Under the pieces are notes generated by a model that saw only the letters and a list, made by a program, of their open reading frames with translations, ran no database searches and was not told the DNA's origin. DNA of 64,000 nt, taken from contig NZ_CP023690.1 in the NCBI RefSeq assembly GCF_008704795.1, forward strand, positions 6,148,501-6,212,500, read 5' to 3'. The DNA is from Streptomyces spectabilis. GTDB lineage: Bacteria > Actinomycetota > Actinomycetes > Streptomycetales > Streptomycetaceae. Positions within the stretch are counted from its first letter, which is position 1. Every line of letters starts with the position of its first letter. Shown here in pieces: positions 54,260-62,835 of this stretch. A program made the translations under genes and the position numbers.

Positions 54260-55135
54260 GTGCGCATCGATCTGCACACCCACTCCACCGCTTCCGACGG
54301 CACGGACACCCCCGCCGAGCTCGTGCGCAACGCCGCCGCCGCGGGGCTCGACGTCGTCGCCCTGACCGACCACGACACCACGCGCGGCCACGCCGAGGCC
54401 GTCGCCGCGCTGCCGCCGGGCCTGACCCTCGTCACCGGGGCCGAGCTGTCCTGCCGCCTCGACGGCGTGGGCCTGCACATGCTGGCGTACCTCTTCGACC
54501 CGGACGAGCCGGAGCTGGCCCGCGCGCGCGAGCTGGTGCGCGACGACCGGGTGCCGCGCGCGCGGACGATGGTCCGCAAGCTCCAGGAGCTCGGCGTCCC
54601 GGTGACCTGGGAGCAGGTCGCGCGGATCGCGGGCGACGGCTCCGTGGGCCGCCCGCACGTCGCCGAGGCCCTCGTGGAGCTCGGCGTCGTCGCCGGCGTC
54701 TCGGACGCGTTCACGCCCGAGTGGCTCGCGGACGGCGGGCGCGCGCACGCGGAGAAGACCGAGCTCGACCCCTTCGAGGCGATCCGCCTGGTCAAGGCCG
54801 CGGGCGGCGTCACCGTCTTCGCGCACCCGGCCGCCGCCCAGCGCGGCAAGGTCGTCCCGGAGTCCGCGATAGCCGAGCTGGCCGCGGCCGGTCTCGACGG
54901 CATCGAGGTCGACCACCCCGAGCAGCTGGCGTACGCCCCCGAGGCGGGCCCGCGGCTCCGCGGCCTCGCCGCCGACCTCGGCCTGCTCGTGACCGGCTCC
55001 AGTGACTACCACGGCAGCCGCAAGACCGTCTCGCTCGGTGAGTACACCACCGACCCCGAGATCTACGGCGAGATCACGCGCCGCGCCACCGGGGCGTTCC
55101 CGGTTCCGGGCGCGGGCGGAGACCTGCCCGCCTAG
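54260..55135 (+). CDS. PHP-domain phosphoesterase (3',5'-nucleoside bisphosphatase-like)
   Basis: The protein has 291 residues. The GTG at 54260 after GTGGAG gives MRIDLHTHSTASDGTDTPAE; alternatives are GTG 54248 and ATG 54221. Metal-binding PHP motifs: DLHTHS, ALTDHDTTRG, GAELSC, FAHPAA and GSSDYHG. The family hydrolyses phosphoesters such as pAp or short oligonucleotides, and no polymerase domain is attached. Confidence 0.9.
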   Translation: MRIDLHTHSTASDGTDTPAELVRNAAAAGLDVVALTDHDTTRGHAEAVAALPPGLTLVTGAELSCRLDGVGLHMLAYLFDPDEPELARARELVRDDRVPRARTMVRKLQELGVPVTWEQVARIAGDGSVGRPHVAEALVELGVVAGVSDAFTPEWLADGGRAHAEKTELDPFEAIRLVKAAGGVTVFAHPAAAQRGKVVPESAIAELAAAGLDGIEVDHPEQLAYAPEAGPRLRGLAADLGLLVTGSSDYHGSRKTVSLGEYTTDPEIYGEITRRATGAFPVPGAGGDLPA

Positions 55136-55250
55136 CGGGCGCTCCACCGTCCGCCGCGCCCCGTCCGGGGCCGCGCGCCACCCGCGCCCGCGCGCGGGCG
55201 CCGCCGCCTCACCTCCCTCACCTCGTACGACTCTCTGCAAGGCCATCACC

Positions 55251-55853
55251 GTGTTCGACGTCGCCGTTTTCGGATCTCTCTTCCTCACCCTTTTTGTCAT
55301 CATGGATCCCCCTGGGATCACGCCGATCTTCCTCGCCCTGACCTCGGGCCGCCCCGCCAAGGTGCAGAAGAAGATGGCCTTCCAGGCCGTCTGCGTGGCC
55401 TTCGGGGTCATCGCCGTGTTCGGCGTCGTCGGCCAGCAGATCCTCGACTATCTGCACGTGTCGACGCAGGCGCTGATGATCGCGGGCGGGCTGCTCCTGC
55501 TGCTCGTCGCGCTCGACCTGCTCACCGGCAAGACCGACGAGCCCAAACAGACCAAGGACGTGAACGTCGCGCTCGTGCCGCTCGGCATGCCGCTGCTCGC
55601 CGGGCCCGGCGCGATCGTCCAGGTGATCCTGGCCGTCCAGCACGCCAGTGCCGCGGAGCAGGTCTCGGTCTGGGCGGCGATCCTCGCCATCCACGTGGTG
55701 CTGTTCCTCGCGATGCGCTTCTCGCTGCTGATCATCCGGGTCATCAAGGACGGCGGCGTGGTCCTGGTGACGCGTCTCGCGGGCATGATGCTGTCGGCCA
55801 TCGCGGTGCAGCAGATCGTCAACGGCGTCACCCAGATCATCCGGGGCGGCTGA
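55251..55853 (+). CDS. MarC-family integral membrane protein
   Basis: The protein has 200 residues with six membrane helices. It starts with GTG, MFDVAVFGSLFLTLFVIMDP, the typical MarC N-terminus with the PPGITPIFLAL motif. The central loop TKDVNVALVPLGMPLLAGPG is the second MarC motif. The function of the family is unproved; it is not a confirmed drug exporter. Confidence 0.92.
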   Translation: MFDVAVFGSLFLTLFVIMDPPGITPIFLALTSGRPAKVQKKMAFQAVCVAFGVIAVFGVVGQQILDYLHVSTQALMIAGGLLLLLVALDLLTGKTDEPKQTKDVNVALVPLGMPLLAGPGAIVQVILAVQHASAAEQVSVWAAILAIHVVLFLAMRFSLLIIRVIKDGGVVLVTRLAGMMLSAIAVQQIVNGVTQIIRGG

Positions 55854-55881
55854 CGCCCCGCGCACCCCGCGCACCCACGAA

Positions 55882-55929
55882 CAGAGCCCTGTACGTCACC
55901 GGCGTGATCCGGTGTCGTACAGGGCTCTG
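55882..55929. terminator. Bidirectional terminator after marC
   Basis: CAGAGCCCTGTACG and CGTACAGGGCTCTG form the base and CACCGG/CCGGTG the top of an approximately 20-bp stem with a small internal mismatch. It is located between convergent genes. Confidence 0.8.
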
Positions 55930-55956
55930 GAGCGTGATGGGTGGGGACGTGCGGCG

Positions 55957-56109
55957 TTACGAGGCCGTGGTGTCGGCCGGGCGGATGTAGAGGCGCTGGC
56001 CGATGGCGGCCGCCTGCTGCACGATCCGGTTGACGGAGGCGGCGTCCACGACGGTGGTGTCCACAGCGGTGCCGTCGACGTCGTCGAGTCGCATGATTTC
56101 GAAGCGCAT
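55957..56109 (-). CDS. Small conserved protein
   Basis: The protein has 50 residues: MRFEIMRLDDVDGTAVDTTV, then a helix AASVNRIVQQAAAIGQRLYI. The ATG at 56109 follows GAAGGGAGAA. There is no membrane segment. It is a conserved short protein in Streptomyces as far as I recall, with no known role. An AT-rich upstream region (56150-56215) likely holds its promoter. Confidence 0.75.
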   Translation of the reverse strand: MRFEIMRLDDVDGTAVDTTVVDAASVNRIVQQAAAIGQRLYIRPADTTAS

Positions 56110-56284
56110 GGGCTTCTCCCTTCGTCTGGTGATCCTCCTGAGGAGAACTTCGGTTACGTACGGTTCCAACGAGTTTCCCGCCTCAAACATTCCCTACGCT
56201 AAGGAAATTTTTTGAGAGGCTAATGAACGCCGTGTTGCCGCCCCGTTTCGCGGCCGGTTGTGTTCGTTGCGTAACTAGCACTGG

Positions 56285-56314
56285 TTGTGCCCCCTGTGTG
56301 ACGGACGCGACAAT
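56285..56314 (+). promoter_or_regulatory. Promoter of the NYN-domain gene (leaderless start)
   Basis: TTGTGC (56285-56290) and GACAAT (56309-56314) are 18 nt apart. Transcription would begin at about 56321-56324, i.e. at or next to the ATG. Confidence 0.5.
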
Positions 56315-56323
56315 GTGTTCCGT

Positions 56324-57238
56324 ATGGACACGGACGAGACCCTCCACGAGACCGGCGAGGTCAACGCCTTACTGGTGCGCGCCAACGGGCTGCTCGAGCG
56401 CATGCTCGCCGAGGTGGCGAAGACCCCGTCGACGCACGCGATCTTCGTCGACGCCGGCTATCTGTACGCCGCCGCGGGGCGCCTCGCCGTGGGCACCGAG
56501 GACCGGCGCGCCTTCGACCTGGACGCGGAAGGGCTCATCGACGCGCTCATCGACAAGGCACGCACGATCTTCGCCGACAGCAGGCTGCTGCGCGTGTACT
56601 GGTACGACGGCGCCCGGCGGCGCATCCACACCACCGAGCAGCAGTCCATCGCCGAACTGCCCGACGTCAAGGTGCGGCTCGGCAACCTCAACGCCAACAA
56701 CCAGCAAAAGGGCGTCGACTCGCTGATCCGCAGCGATCTGGAGTCCCTGGCCCGGCACCGGGCCATCAGCGACGCCGCGCTCATCGGCGGCGACGAGGAC
56801 CTGGTGTCGGCGGTCGAGGCGGCGCAGGGGTACGGCGCGCGCGTCCACCTGTGGGGCATCGAGGCCCCCGACGGGCGCAACCAGGCGGAGCCGCTGCTGT
56901 GGGAGGTCGACAGCCAGCGCACGTTCGACGCCGACTTCTTCAAGCCGTACATCACACGCCGTTCCCCCCTGCCCTACGAGGGCGCGGTGGCGGCCTCCCG
57001 GCCCTCGCGGGACGACGTGCGCTTCGTCGGCGCGCAGATCTCCGCGAAGTGGCTGTCGGCACGGGGCCGCGAGGCCCTCGTGGGCCTGCTGCCCGGCCAC
57101 CCCTATCTGCCCGGCTCGGTCGACCAGGAGCTCCTCGTCGAGGCGGAGCGGCTGCTCGACTACTCGCTGCGGGGCCAGTCCGACCTGCGCCGCGTGCTGC
57201 GGGACGGCTTCTGGGAGCACCTGCAGAAGTGCTACTGA
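56324..57238 (+). CDS. NYN-domain (PIN-like) ribonuclease-type protein with a TTA codon
   Basis: The protein has 304 residues. After 40 helical residues the NYN nuclease domain begins HAIFVDAGYLYAAAG with acidic Asp43. Further acidic positions are Asp132 in KGVDSLIRSD and Asp157/Asp159 in IGGDEDLV, the metal-binding set of this family. The C-terminal 80 residues form a small helical domain. Codon 16 (56369-56371) is TTA, the only in-frame TTA I found in the window, so translation should depend on the bldA leucyl-tRNA. No ribosome binding site precedes the ATG. RNA cleavage is the inferred activity. Confidence 0.85.
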   Translation: MDTDETLHETGEVNALLVRANGLLERMLAEVAKTPSTHAIFVDAGYLYAAAGRLAVGTEDRRAFDLDAEGLIDALIDKARTIFADSRLLRVYWYDGARRRIHTTEQQSIAELPDVKVRLGNLNANNQQKGVDSLIRSDLESLARHRAISDAALIGGDEDLVSAVEAAQGYGARVHLWGIEAPDGRNQAEPLLWEVDSQRTFDADFFKPYITRRSPLPYEGAVAASRPSRDDVRFVGAQISAKWLSARGREALVGLLPGHPYLPGSVDQELLVEAERLLDYSLRGQSDLRRVLRDGFWEHLQKCY

Positions 57239-57257
57239 GGCCCTGACCCGCCCGGGC

Positions 57258-58151
57258 TCAGCGCGTCCCGTCCCAGAAGGAGACGAGGGCGGCGGCGGTC
57301 GCTTCCGGACGGTCGGTGTTGGGGGAGTGGTCGGCGCCGGTGACGACCGTGCGGTGCGCCCCGAGGCGCCGGGCCATGTCGTCCAGGAGCGGCACCGGCC
57401 AGGTGTCGTCGTGCTCGCCGGACAGCACGTGCACCGGGAGCTCAAGGGCGGCGAGCTCGGCCACGCGGTCCGGCTCGACGCACAGCTGCTTGCCGGTGGC
57501 GATCAGCTGGGCCGGGTTGTTGCGCAGCCAGCGGGCGCGCAGGGCGCCGTTGTCCGCGCCGCCGTCCACCTCGGCGTCCTCCGGCGGGTCCATGGCCCGC
57601 ATCGCCTCCCACACCGCCGCCATCGAATGCGTCGCTAGGGCGTCCGTGAGCAGGGTGGCGCGGGTGCGCTGGGACGGCGCGATGCGGCCGGGGCCCGACG
57701 ACATGAGCGTGAGCGAGGCGAAGGTGCCGGTGGGCGCGAGCAGCGCGGCCCTGCGGGCGATCAGACCGCCGAGGGAGTGGCCGACGAGGTGCGGGGGGCC
57801 GGCCGCCGGGCCGTCGAGCGCGTCGGCCTGAGCGAGCGCGTCGCGCGCCAACTCGCCCAGGGCGTAGGCGGATTCGTCGTCAGGCCCCGCGGACTCGTAC
57901 TGCCCGCGCCCGTCCACGGCCACGGCGCGGTAGCCCGCGGCGGCCAGCGGCCGGAGCAGCGCGATGAAGTCCTCCTTGCTGCCGGTGAACCCGGGCAGGA
58001 GCAGCGCCACCCCCTTGACCTCGCTGACCTCGCCGGCCTCGCCGGTCGGGCGGGCGGGCGCGGCGTCCAGTACGGCGAACGCCCCGCGCGCGGTCTCCAG
58101 CACGCGCGCGCGGGTGCCCGGGGGCGGACTGAAGGTGGGGGGCCGACTCAT
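57258..58151 (-). CDS. Alpha/beta hydrolase
   Basis: The protein has 297 residues, ATG at 58151. The nucleophile elbow is VGHSLGG, the oxyanion region LLPGFTGSKEDFIALLRPLA, the acid in LSGEHDDTW and the catalytic His in GADHSPNTDRPEA. It is soluble, without a signal peptide. The substrate cannot be told from the sequence. It follows the helicase gene's terminator on the same strand. Confidence 0.88.
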   Translation of the reverse strand: MSRPPTFSPPPGTRARVLETARGAFAVLDAAPARPTGEAGEVSEVKGVALLLPGFTGSKEDFIALLRPLAAAGYRAVAVDGRGQYESAGPDDESAYALGELARDALAQADALDGPAAGPPHLVGHSLGGLIARRAALLAPTGTFASLTLMSSGPGRIAPSQRTRATLLTDALATHSMAAVWEAMRAMDPPEDAEVDGGADNGALRARWLRNNPAQLIATGKQLCVEPDRVAELAALELPVHVLSGEHDDTWPVPLLDDMARRLGAHRTVVTGADHSPNTDRPEATAAALVSFWDGTR

Positions 58152-58174
58152 GCCCCGTACGTTAACCGGTGCCC

Positions 58175-58263
58175 GGCACACGGACGCCGCGCCCACCCGT
58201 CCACGCCCTGCGGGGCGGTCGCCCACAGGGGGCGGGGACGGATGGGCGCGGCGTCGGTGTGCC
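58175..58263 (-). terminator. Long 34-bp imperfect inverted repeat after the helicase gene
   Basis: Arms 58175-58208 and 58230-58263 match at 31 of 34 positions around a 21-nt loop. It starts 7 nt after the helicase stop and ends shortly before the hydrolase start, so it terminates helicase transcription. Confidence 0.7.
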
Positions 58264-58269
58264 TACTGC

Positions 58270-59835
58270 CTACTGCTCCGCGGTCTCGGAGGACTTGCCC
58301 GAGCGGGTGCGGCGGCGGCGACGCGGCGTGCGCGCGGCCGACTCCTCCGCGGCGGCGGGCGCGGCGGCCGGGGCCTCGGCAGGCTGCGCCTCGGTGCCCG
58401 CGGCGGTCTCCGCGGCACCGGACACCGGGGCTCCCGCCCGGGTGCGGCGACGCCTGCGCGGCGTACGGTCCGGGCGCTCGGCGGCGGGCTCCTCCGCGGC
58501 CGCGGTGCGGGAGCGGCCACGGGACCGGCCCTTGGCGCCGCCGCGGGCGGACGTCTCGCCGAGGTCCTCGATCTCCTCGGCGTCGAGCCCCGCCCGGGTG
58601 CGCTCGGCGCGCGGCAGGACACCCTTGGTGCCGGCGGGGATGTTCATCTCCTCGTACAGGTGCGGGGAGCTGGAGTACGTCTCGACCGGGTCGTTGAAGT
58701 CCAGCTCGAGCGCCTTGTTGATCAGCTGCCAGCGCGGGATGTCGTCCCAGTCGACGAGTGTGATCGCGATGCCCTTGGCGCCCGCGCGGCCGGTGCGGCC
58801 GATGCGGTGCAGATACGTCTTCTCGTCCTCGGGGGACTGGTAGTTGATGACGTGCGTGACGCCCTCGACGTCGATGCCGCGGGCGGCGACGTCGGTGCAG
58901 ACGAGCACGTCGACCTTGCCGTTGCGGAAGGCGCGCAGGGCCTGCTCGCGGGCGCCCTGGCCGAGGTCGCCGTGGACCGCGCCGGAGGCGAAGCCGCGCC
59001 GCTCCAGCTGCTCGGCGATGTCCGCGGCCGTGCGCTTCGTACGGCAGAAGATCATGGCCAGGCCGCGGCCGTCGGCCTGCAGGATGCGGGACACCATCTC
59101 GGGCTTGTCCATGGAGTGCGCGCGGTACACGTGCTGCGCGATGTTCGCGACGGTCGCGCCCTGGTCGTCCGGCGCGGTGGCGCGGATGTGCGTGGGCTGC
59201 GACATGTAGCGGCGGGCGAGGCCGATGACGGCGCCCGGCATGGTCGCGGAGAAGAGCATCGTCTGGCGCTTCGCGGGAAGCATGTTGATGATCTTCTCGA
59301 CGTCGGGCAGGAAGCCCAGGTCGAGCATCTCGTCGGCCTCGTCGAGGACGAGGCACTTGACGTGCTTCAGGTTCAGCTTGCGCTGTCCGGCGAGGTCGAG
59401 CAGGCGGCCGGGGGTGCCGACGACCACGTCGACGCCCTTCTTCAGGGCCTCGACCTGGGGCTCGTAGGCACGGCCGCCGTATATGGCGAGGACGCGGACG
59501 TTGCGCGCCTTGCCGGCGGTCAGCAGGTCGTTGGTGACCTGGGTGCACAGCTCGCGGGTGGGGACGACGACGAGCGCCTGCGGGGCCTGCGTGAGGTCGT
59601 CGGGCGTGCCGCGGCCCGCCTCGACGTCGGCGGGGACGACGACGCGCTCGAGGAGCGGAAGGCCGAAGCCGAGCGTCTTGCCGGTGCCGGTCTTGGCCTG
59701 GCCGATGACGTCGGTGCCGGAGAGCGCGACGGGGAGCGTCATCTCCTGGATGGGGAAGGGGTTCACGATGCCGACGGCCTCAAGGGCCTCGGCTGTCTCG
59801 GGAAGGATCCCGAGATCCCGGAAAGTGGTAGTCAG
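58270..59835 (-). CDS. DEAD-box RNA helicase, apparent CTG start
   Basis: The protein has 521 residues. Motifs: Q motif FPIQEM, AKTGTGKT, PTRE, VLDEADEM, SAT, and HRIGRTGR. The frame is open upstream of the first GTG (59766) through the family N-terminus TTTFRDLGILPETAEALEAV. The codon at the expected start is CTG (59833-59835), 6-7 nt after AGAAGAGG. The basic C-terminal tail carries RTPRRRRRTR twice, separated by an Ala/Glu-rich linker, likely for RNA binding. It resembles RhlE-type helicases of cold or ribosome metabolism. Confidence 0.9.
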   Translation of the reverse strand: MTTTFRDLGILPETAEALEAVGIVNPFPIQEMTLPVALSGTDVIGQAKTGTGKTLGFGLPLLERVVVPADVEAGRGTPDDLTQAPQALVVVPTRELCTQVTNDLLTAGKARNVRVLAIYGGRAYEPQVEALKKGVDVVVGTPGRLLDLAGQRKLNLKHVKCLVLDEADEMLDLGFLPDVEKIINMLPAKRQTMLFSATMPGAVIGLARRYMSQPTHIRATAPDDQGATVANIAQHVYRAHSMDKPEMVSRILQADGRGLAMIFCRTKRTAADIAEQLERRGFASGAVHGDLGQGAREQALRAFRNGKVDVLVCTDVAARGIDVEGVTHVINYQSPEDEKTYLHRIGRTGRAGAKGIAITLVDWDDIPRWQLINKALELDFNDPVETYSSSPHLYEEMNIPAGTKGVLPRAERTRAGLDAEEIEDLGETSARGGAKGRSRGRSRTAAAEEPAAERPDRTPRRRRRTRAGAPVSGAAETAAGTEAQPAEAPAAAPAAAEESAARTPRRRRRTRSGKSSETAEQ

Positions 59836-60273
59836 GGCTATGCCTCTTCTGTGAGACGCGGCGCGAGGCGAACGCTGGGGGTCGTGACCGTGTCGGGGAC
59901 TGTCGGCCGCCTGTGGAACGAACCGGGCGGGCCAGGTGGCACGGGACCACTGCCGACGCTCGAGCGCTCACACCGCTGAGGGTCCCTCCGCATGCCGTAC
60001 GCACGATGCGCACTGCCCTGGAGGGCTGTCTGGTCGGAGCCGATCGGGCCACCGACCGGGCATCCTCATTCATACGGCCCGTCGAATATTCGGCGGGCGC
60101 ATTACCACTGTACCCCGGAATCTCGCATGAGTGTCCGGCGATTTGTGTCACCCGTCGCGCACCGGCGCTCCCGCGCGCCTGTCATGCGCCCCCCTCGGCG
60201 GCCGTACGTCGTTGTCGTCACAGTGGCTGACCAGGGCCTTACGCCACCGGACGGGCGGGCTATTGTGCGCTTC
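59836..60273. other. 438-nt divergent intergenic region
   Basis: It lies between the helicase and ferritin-like genes. It contains the helicase ribosome binding site, AT-richer DNA at 60060-60130 (CATTCATACGG, GAATATTCGG) probably with the leftward promoter, and the rightward promoter listed next. The open frames here lack coding character. No gene is called. Confidence 0.4.
60239..60266 (+). promoter_or_regulatory. Promoter of the ferritin-like gene (leaderless start)
   Basis: TTACGC (60239-60244) and TATTGT (60261-60266) are 16 nt apart. The -10 ends 7 nt before the ATG, so transcription and translation starts should coincide. Confidence 0.45.
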
Positions 60274-61038
60274 ATGGAGACGCCTGACAACGCAGCTCAG
60301 CCCGGACACGACGCAGCCGACGCCGGGGCCGCCGAGACCCCCACCGGGGTGGCCGCCCAGGACTGGGCGAAAGCTTCCGCCGACCCGCAGTACCGCGCCG
60401 CGGTCGTGGACCTCCTCGGCGCGCTCGCCTACGGCGAGCTCGCGGCGTTCGAGCGCCTCGCGGAGGACGCCAAGCTGGCGCCGACGCTCGCCGACAAGGC
60501 GGAGCTGGCGAAGATGGCGTCCGCCGAGTTCCACCACTTCGAGCAGTTGCGGGACCGGCTCGCGGCGGTCGGCGCGGAGCCGACCGAGGCCATGGATCCC
60601 TTCGTCGCCGCGCTCGACGGCTTCCACCGGCAGACGGCGCCGTCCGACTGGCTGGAGGGCCTGGTCAAGGCCTACGTCGGCGACTCCATCGCCAGTGACT
60701 TCTACCGCGAGGTGGCGGCCCGGCTCGACGGCGACACGCGCCGGCTCGTCCTGGGCGTCCTCGACGACACCGGGCACGCGAGCTTCGCCGTGGAGAAGGT
60801 GCGCGCCGCGATCGAGGCGGACCCGCGCGTCGGCGGGCGGCTCGCGCTGTGGGCCCGACGGCTGATGGGCGAGGCGCTCTCGCAGTCGCAGCGGGTGGTG
60901 GCCGACCGGGACGCCCTGTCGACGATGCTGGTCGGCGGTGTCGCGGACGGGTTCGACCTCGCGGAGGTCGGGCGGATGTTCTCGCGGATCACCGAGGCGC
61001 ACACCAAGCGGATGGCCGCACTCGGCCTGGCGGCCTGA
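60274..61038 (+). CDS. Ferritin-like fold protein (MiaE-like)
   Basis: The protein has 254 residues, ATG at 60274 without a ribosome binding site. After an Ala-rich 40-residue leader a four-helix domain has the iron-ligand pattern of the ferritin-like superfamily: ELAAFERL, EFHHFEQL, and HASFAVEKV further on. It is related to tRNA hydroxylase MiaE-type and other diiron proteins. The actual reaction is unknown. It neighbours the helicase, as in M. tuberculosis Rv3210c-Rv3211 (from memory). Confidence 0.8.
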   Translation: METPDNAAQPGHDAADAGAAETPTGVAAQDWAKASADPQYRAAVVDLLGALAYGELAAFERLAEDAKLAPTLADKAELAKMASAEFHHFEQLRDRLAAVGAEPTEAMDPFVAALDGFHRQTAPSDWLEGLVKAYVGDSIASDFYREVAARLDGDTRRLVLGVLDDTGHASFAVEKVRAAIEADPRVGGRLALWARRLMGEALSQSQRVVADRDALSTMLVGGVADGFDLAEVGRMFSRITEAHTKRMAALGLAA

Positions 61039-61043
61039 GTCGA

Positions 61044-61067
61044 GGGCCCGGCCCGCGGGCCGGGCCC
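61044..61067. terminator. 24-nt perfect GC palindrome
   Basis: GGGCCCGGCCCG and CGGGCCGGGCCC are perfect complements. It is located between convergent genes, 6 nt after the ferritin-like stop codon. Confidence 0.7.
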
Positions 61068-61086
61068 CGGGCCGTGCTCCGGAGGC

Positions 61087-61356
61087 CTACGCCGTGACCT
61101 GACGGCGGCGCAGGCGGCGGTCAGGGCGGAGCAGCAGGGACAGCAGCGCGGCCGAGACGATCAGGGCGCCTGCCAGCGTCATGGGGGAGCTGCCGGGGCC
61201 GAGCGCCGTGTGCGCGATGAACGCGCCCATGAGCGCCCCGCCCACTCCGGTCGCGAGGACGAGCGTGCGGGACGGCAGCCGGTGGGCGAGCCGGTGGGCC
61301 GTCGCCCAGGCGAGGGCCAGGCCGAGAAGTGCGGAGCCGAGCGCTTCCAGGATCAC
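61087..61356 (-). CDS. Small conserved membrane protein
   Basis: The protein has 89 residues, starting with GTG after GGGAGGGA. Three hydrophobic helices (about 3-22, 31-52, 58-76) are followed by a basic tail RPDRRLRRRQ. Function unknown. Its upstream region contains the 20-nt tandem repeats described next. Confidence 0.7.
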   Translation of the reverse strand: MILEALGSALLGLALAWATAHRLAHRLPSRTLVLATGVGGALMGAFIAHTALGPGSSPMTLAGALIVSAALLSLLLRPDRRLRRRQVTA

Positions 61357-61385
61357 GGTGGGGGTCCCTCCCTCGTGGTCGGGTG

Positions 61386-61456
61386 CGGATCGTGGCCGAT
61401 CGCGTACGGATCATGCCGATCGTTTGCGGATCATGCCGATCGCGTACGGATCATGG
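61386..61456 (+). repeat. GATC-rich 20-nt tandem repeats (3.5 copies)
   Basis: The units begin at 61386 (21 nt), 61407, 61427 and 61447 (partial). The consensus is CGGATCATGCCGATCGCGTA. Each unit contains two GATC sites. The array lies 30 nt upstream of the leftward membrane protein gene. The rest of the gap to 61575 contains no gene. Confidence 0.85.
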
Positions 61457-61574
61457 GGGCAAAACGGTCGTAGCCGGTTCTACCCCGGCGGTCGGAACGC
61501 AACCCTCCACCCCATTCATGTCCGGAACGCACCGAGGATCCCCGTACACCGGGTGAACAGCGGGTGAACACGCG

Positions 61575-61609
61575 AGAGCGGCCCGGTGGTCGAACCACCG
61601 GGCCGCTCT
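61575..61609 (-). terminator. 16-bp perfect terminator after the DUF3107 gene
   Basis: AGAGCGGCCCGGTGGT and its complement flank a CGA loop, 35 nt beyond the leftward DUF3107 stop codon. Confidence 0.8.
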
Positions 61610-61644
61610 TCGTGCGCGCCGCGCGGGCGCGCGCCGTCCGCGTG

Positions 61645-61872
61645 CTACAGGGTGCCGAAGCCCACCTTGCGCTGGGCCGGCTCGCCGATCTCCACGTACG
61701 CGAGGCGGTCGGCGGGGACCAGGACCTTGCGGCCGTGGTCGTCCGTCAGGCTCAGCAGCGGGGCCTTGCCCGTCAGGGCCTCGGAGACCGCGCTCTCGAC
61801 CTCCTCGGCGCTCTGACCGCTCTCCAGAACGATCTCGCGCGGCGCGTGCTGCACGCCGATCTTGACCTCCAC
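61645..61872 (-). CDS. DUF3107 small protein
   Basis: The protein has 75 residues, starting with GTG after GGAGGGA. The sequence (VKIGVQHAPREIVLESGQSA; LLSLTDDHGRKVLVPADRLA) matches the DUF3107 family, of which M. tuberculosis Rv3208A/TB9.4 is a member (from memory). It is a compact alpha/beta protein of unknown function, located next to a TetR regulator as in mycobacteria. Confidence 0.9.
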   Translation of the reverse strand: MEVKIGVQHAPREIVLESGQSAEEVESAVSEALTGKAPLLSLTDDHGRKVLVPADRLAYVEIGEPAQRKVGFGTL

Positions 61873-62026
61873 GCTTTGTCCCTCCGACGGTCAGTGATGT
61901 GCGCGGCCGCCCGCGCCGTACCTGCACAGATTAGCCCGGTGAAGCGACGCCGACGGCTCCGGCCGCGCACGCCAGGAGCGAACACGTACCGGGAAGAAAC
62001 GCGGGACGGAGAACCGGCCCGTGTGC

Positions 62027-62668
62027 TCAGTGGCCCTCGGAGCCGTGCAGCGGGAAGCCCGCGATGCCGCGCCAGGCGAGCGAGGTGAGCAGCTGCACCG
62101 CCTTCTCGCGCGGGACGCCGCCGTCGCTGTGCAGCCAGGAGCGTGCGACGACCTGGGCGAGGCCGCCGAGCCCGGAGGCGAGCAGCATCGACTCGGCCTC
62201 GGGCAGGCCGGTGTCCTCCGCGATGACCTCGCAGATCGCCTCGGCGCACTGGAGCGTGACCTTGTCGACGCGCTCGCGGACCGCGGGCTCGTTGGTCAGG
62301 TCCGACTCGAAGACGAGCCGGAAGGCGCCGCCGTCGTCCTCCACGTACCCGAAGTAGGCGTCCATCGTCGCCGCGACGCGCTGCTTGTTGTCGTTCGTCG
62401 AGGCCAGGGCCGCGCGCACCGCCTGCAGCAGGTTGTCGCAGTGCTGGTCGAGCAGCGCCAGGTAGAGGTCGAGCTTGCCGGGGAAGTGCTGGTAGAGCAC
62501 CGGCTTGCTGACACCCGCCCGCTCGGCGATGTCGTCCATCGCCGCCGCGTGGTACCCCTGGGCGACGAAGACCTCCTGGGCCGCGCCGAGGAGTTGGTTG
62601 CGTCGGGCACGGCGCGGCAGGCGAGTGCCCCGCGGGCGTGCCGCCTCTGTCTGCTCGATGGCTGTCAC
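62027..62668 (-). CDS. TetR-family transcriptional regulator
   Basis: The protein has 213 residues. The GTG at 62668 after GGGAGG is the best start; the frame continues upstream without a site. The helix-turn-helix reads MDDIAERAGVSKPVLYQHFP. The C-terminal ligand domain ends in LTSLAWRGIAGFPL. It is the homologue of mycobacterial Rv3208 by context. It may control itself or the neighbouring genes, but I see no clear operator. Confidence 0.9.
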   Translation of the reverse strand: MTAIEQTEAARPRGTRLPRRARRNQLLGAAQEVFVAQGYHAAAMDDIAERAGVSKPVLYQHFPGKLDLYLALLDQHCDNLLQAVRAALASTNDNKQRVAATMDAYFGYVEDDGGAFRLVFESDLTNEPAVRERVDKVTLQCAEAICEVIAEDTGLPEAESMLLASGLGGLAQVVARSWLHSDGGVPREKAVQLLTSLAWRGIAGFPLHGSEGH

Positions 62669-62835
62669 GCCGCCTCCCAGAATCGTCCTTAGTTGCGGTG
62701 TGCGCCGCGCCGCCATCGTACTTTTCGGTAACTGTGATGTGCGCGGTGCGAGCGCAGAATTTCACGGACCCCGTACCCATGGAAGCGGTGCGTAGCAGGG
62801 CAAACACGGGCAGCCGCGCGGGTGCGCGCCTTTGC

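Noticed and set aside
61465..61500. tRNA-like T-arm (GCCGG-TTCTACC-CCGGC)
   Set aside because: The stem-loop has tRNA dimensions, but the loop lacks the TTCRA consensus and no matching acceptor, D or anticodon arms occur upstream.
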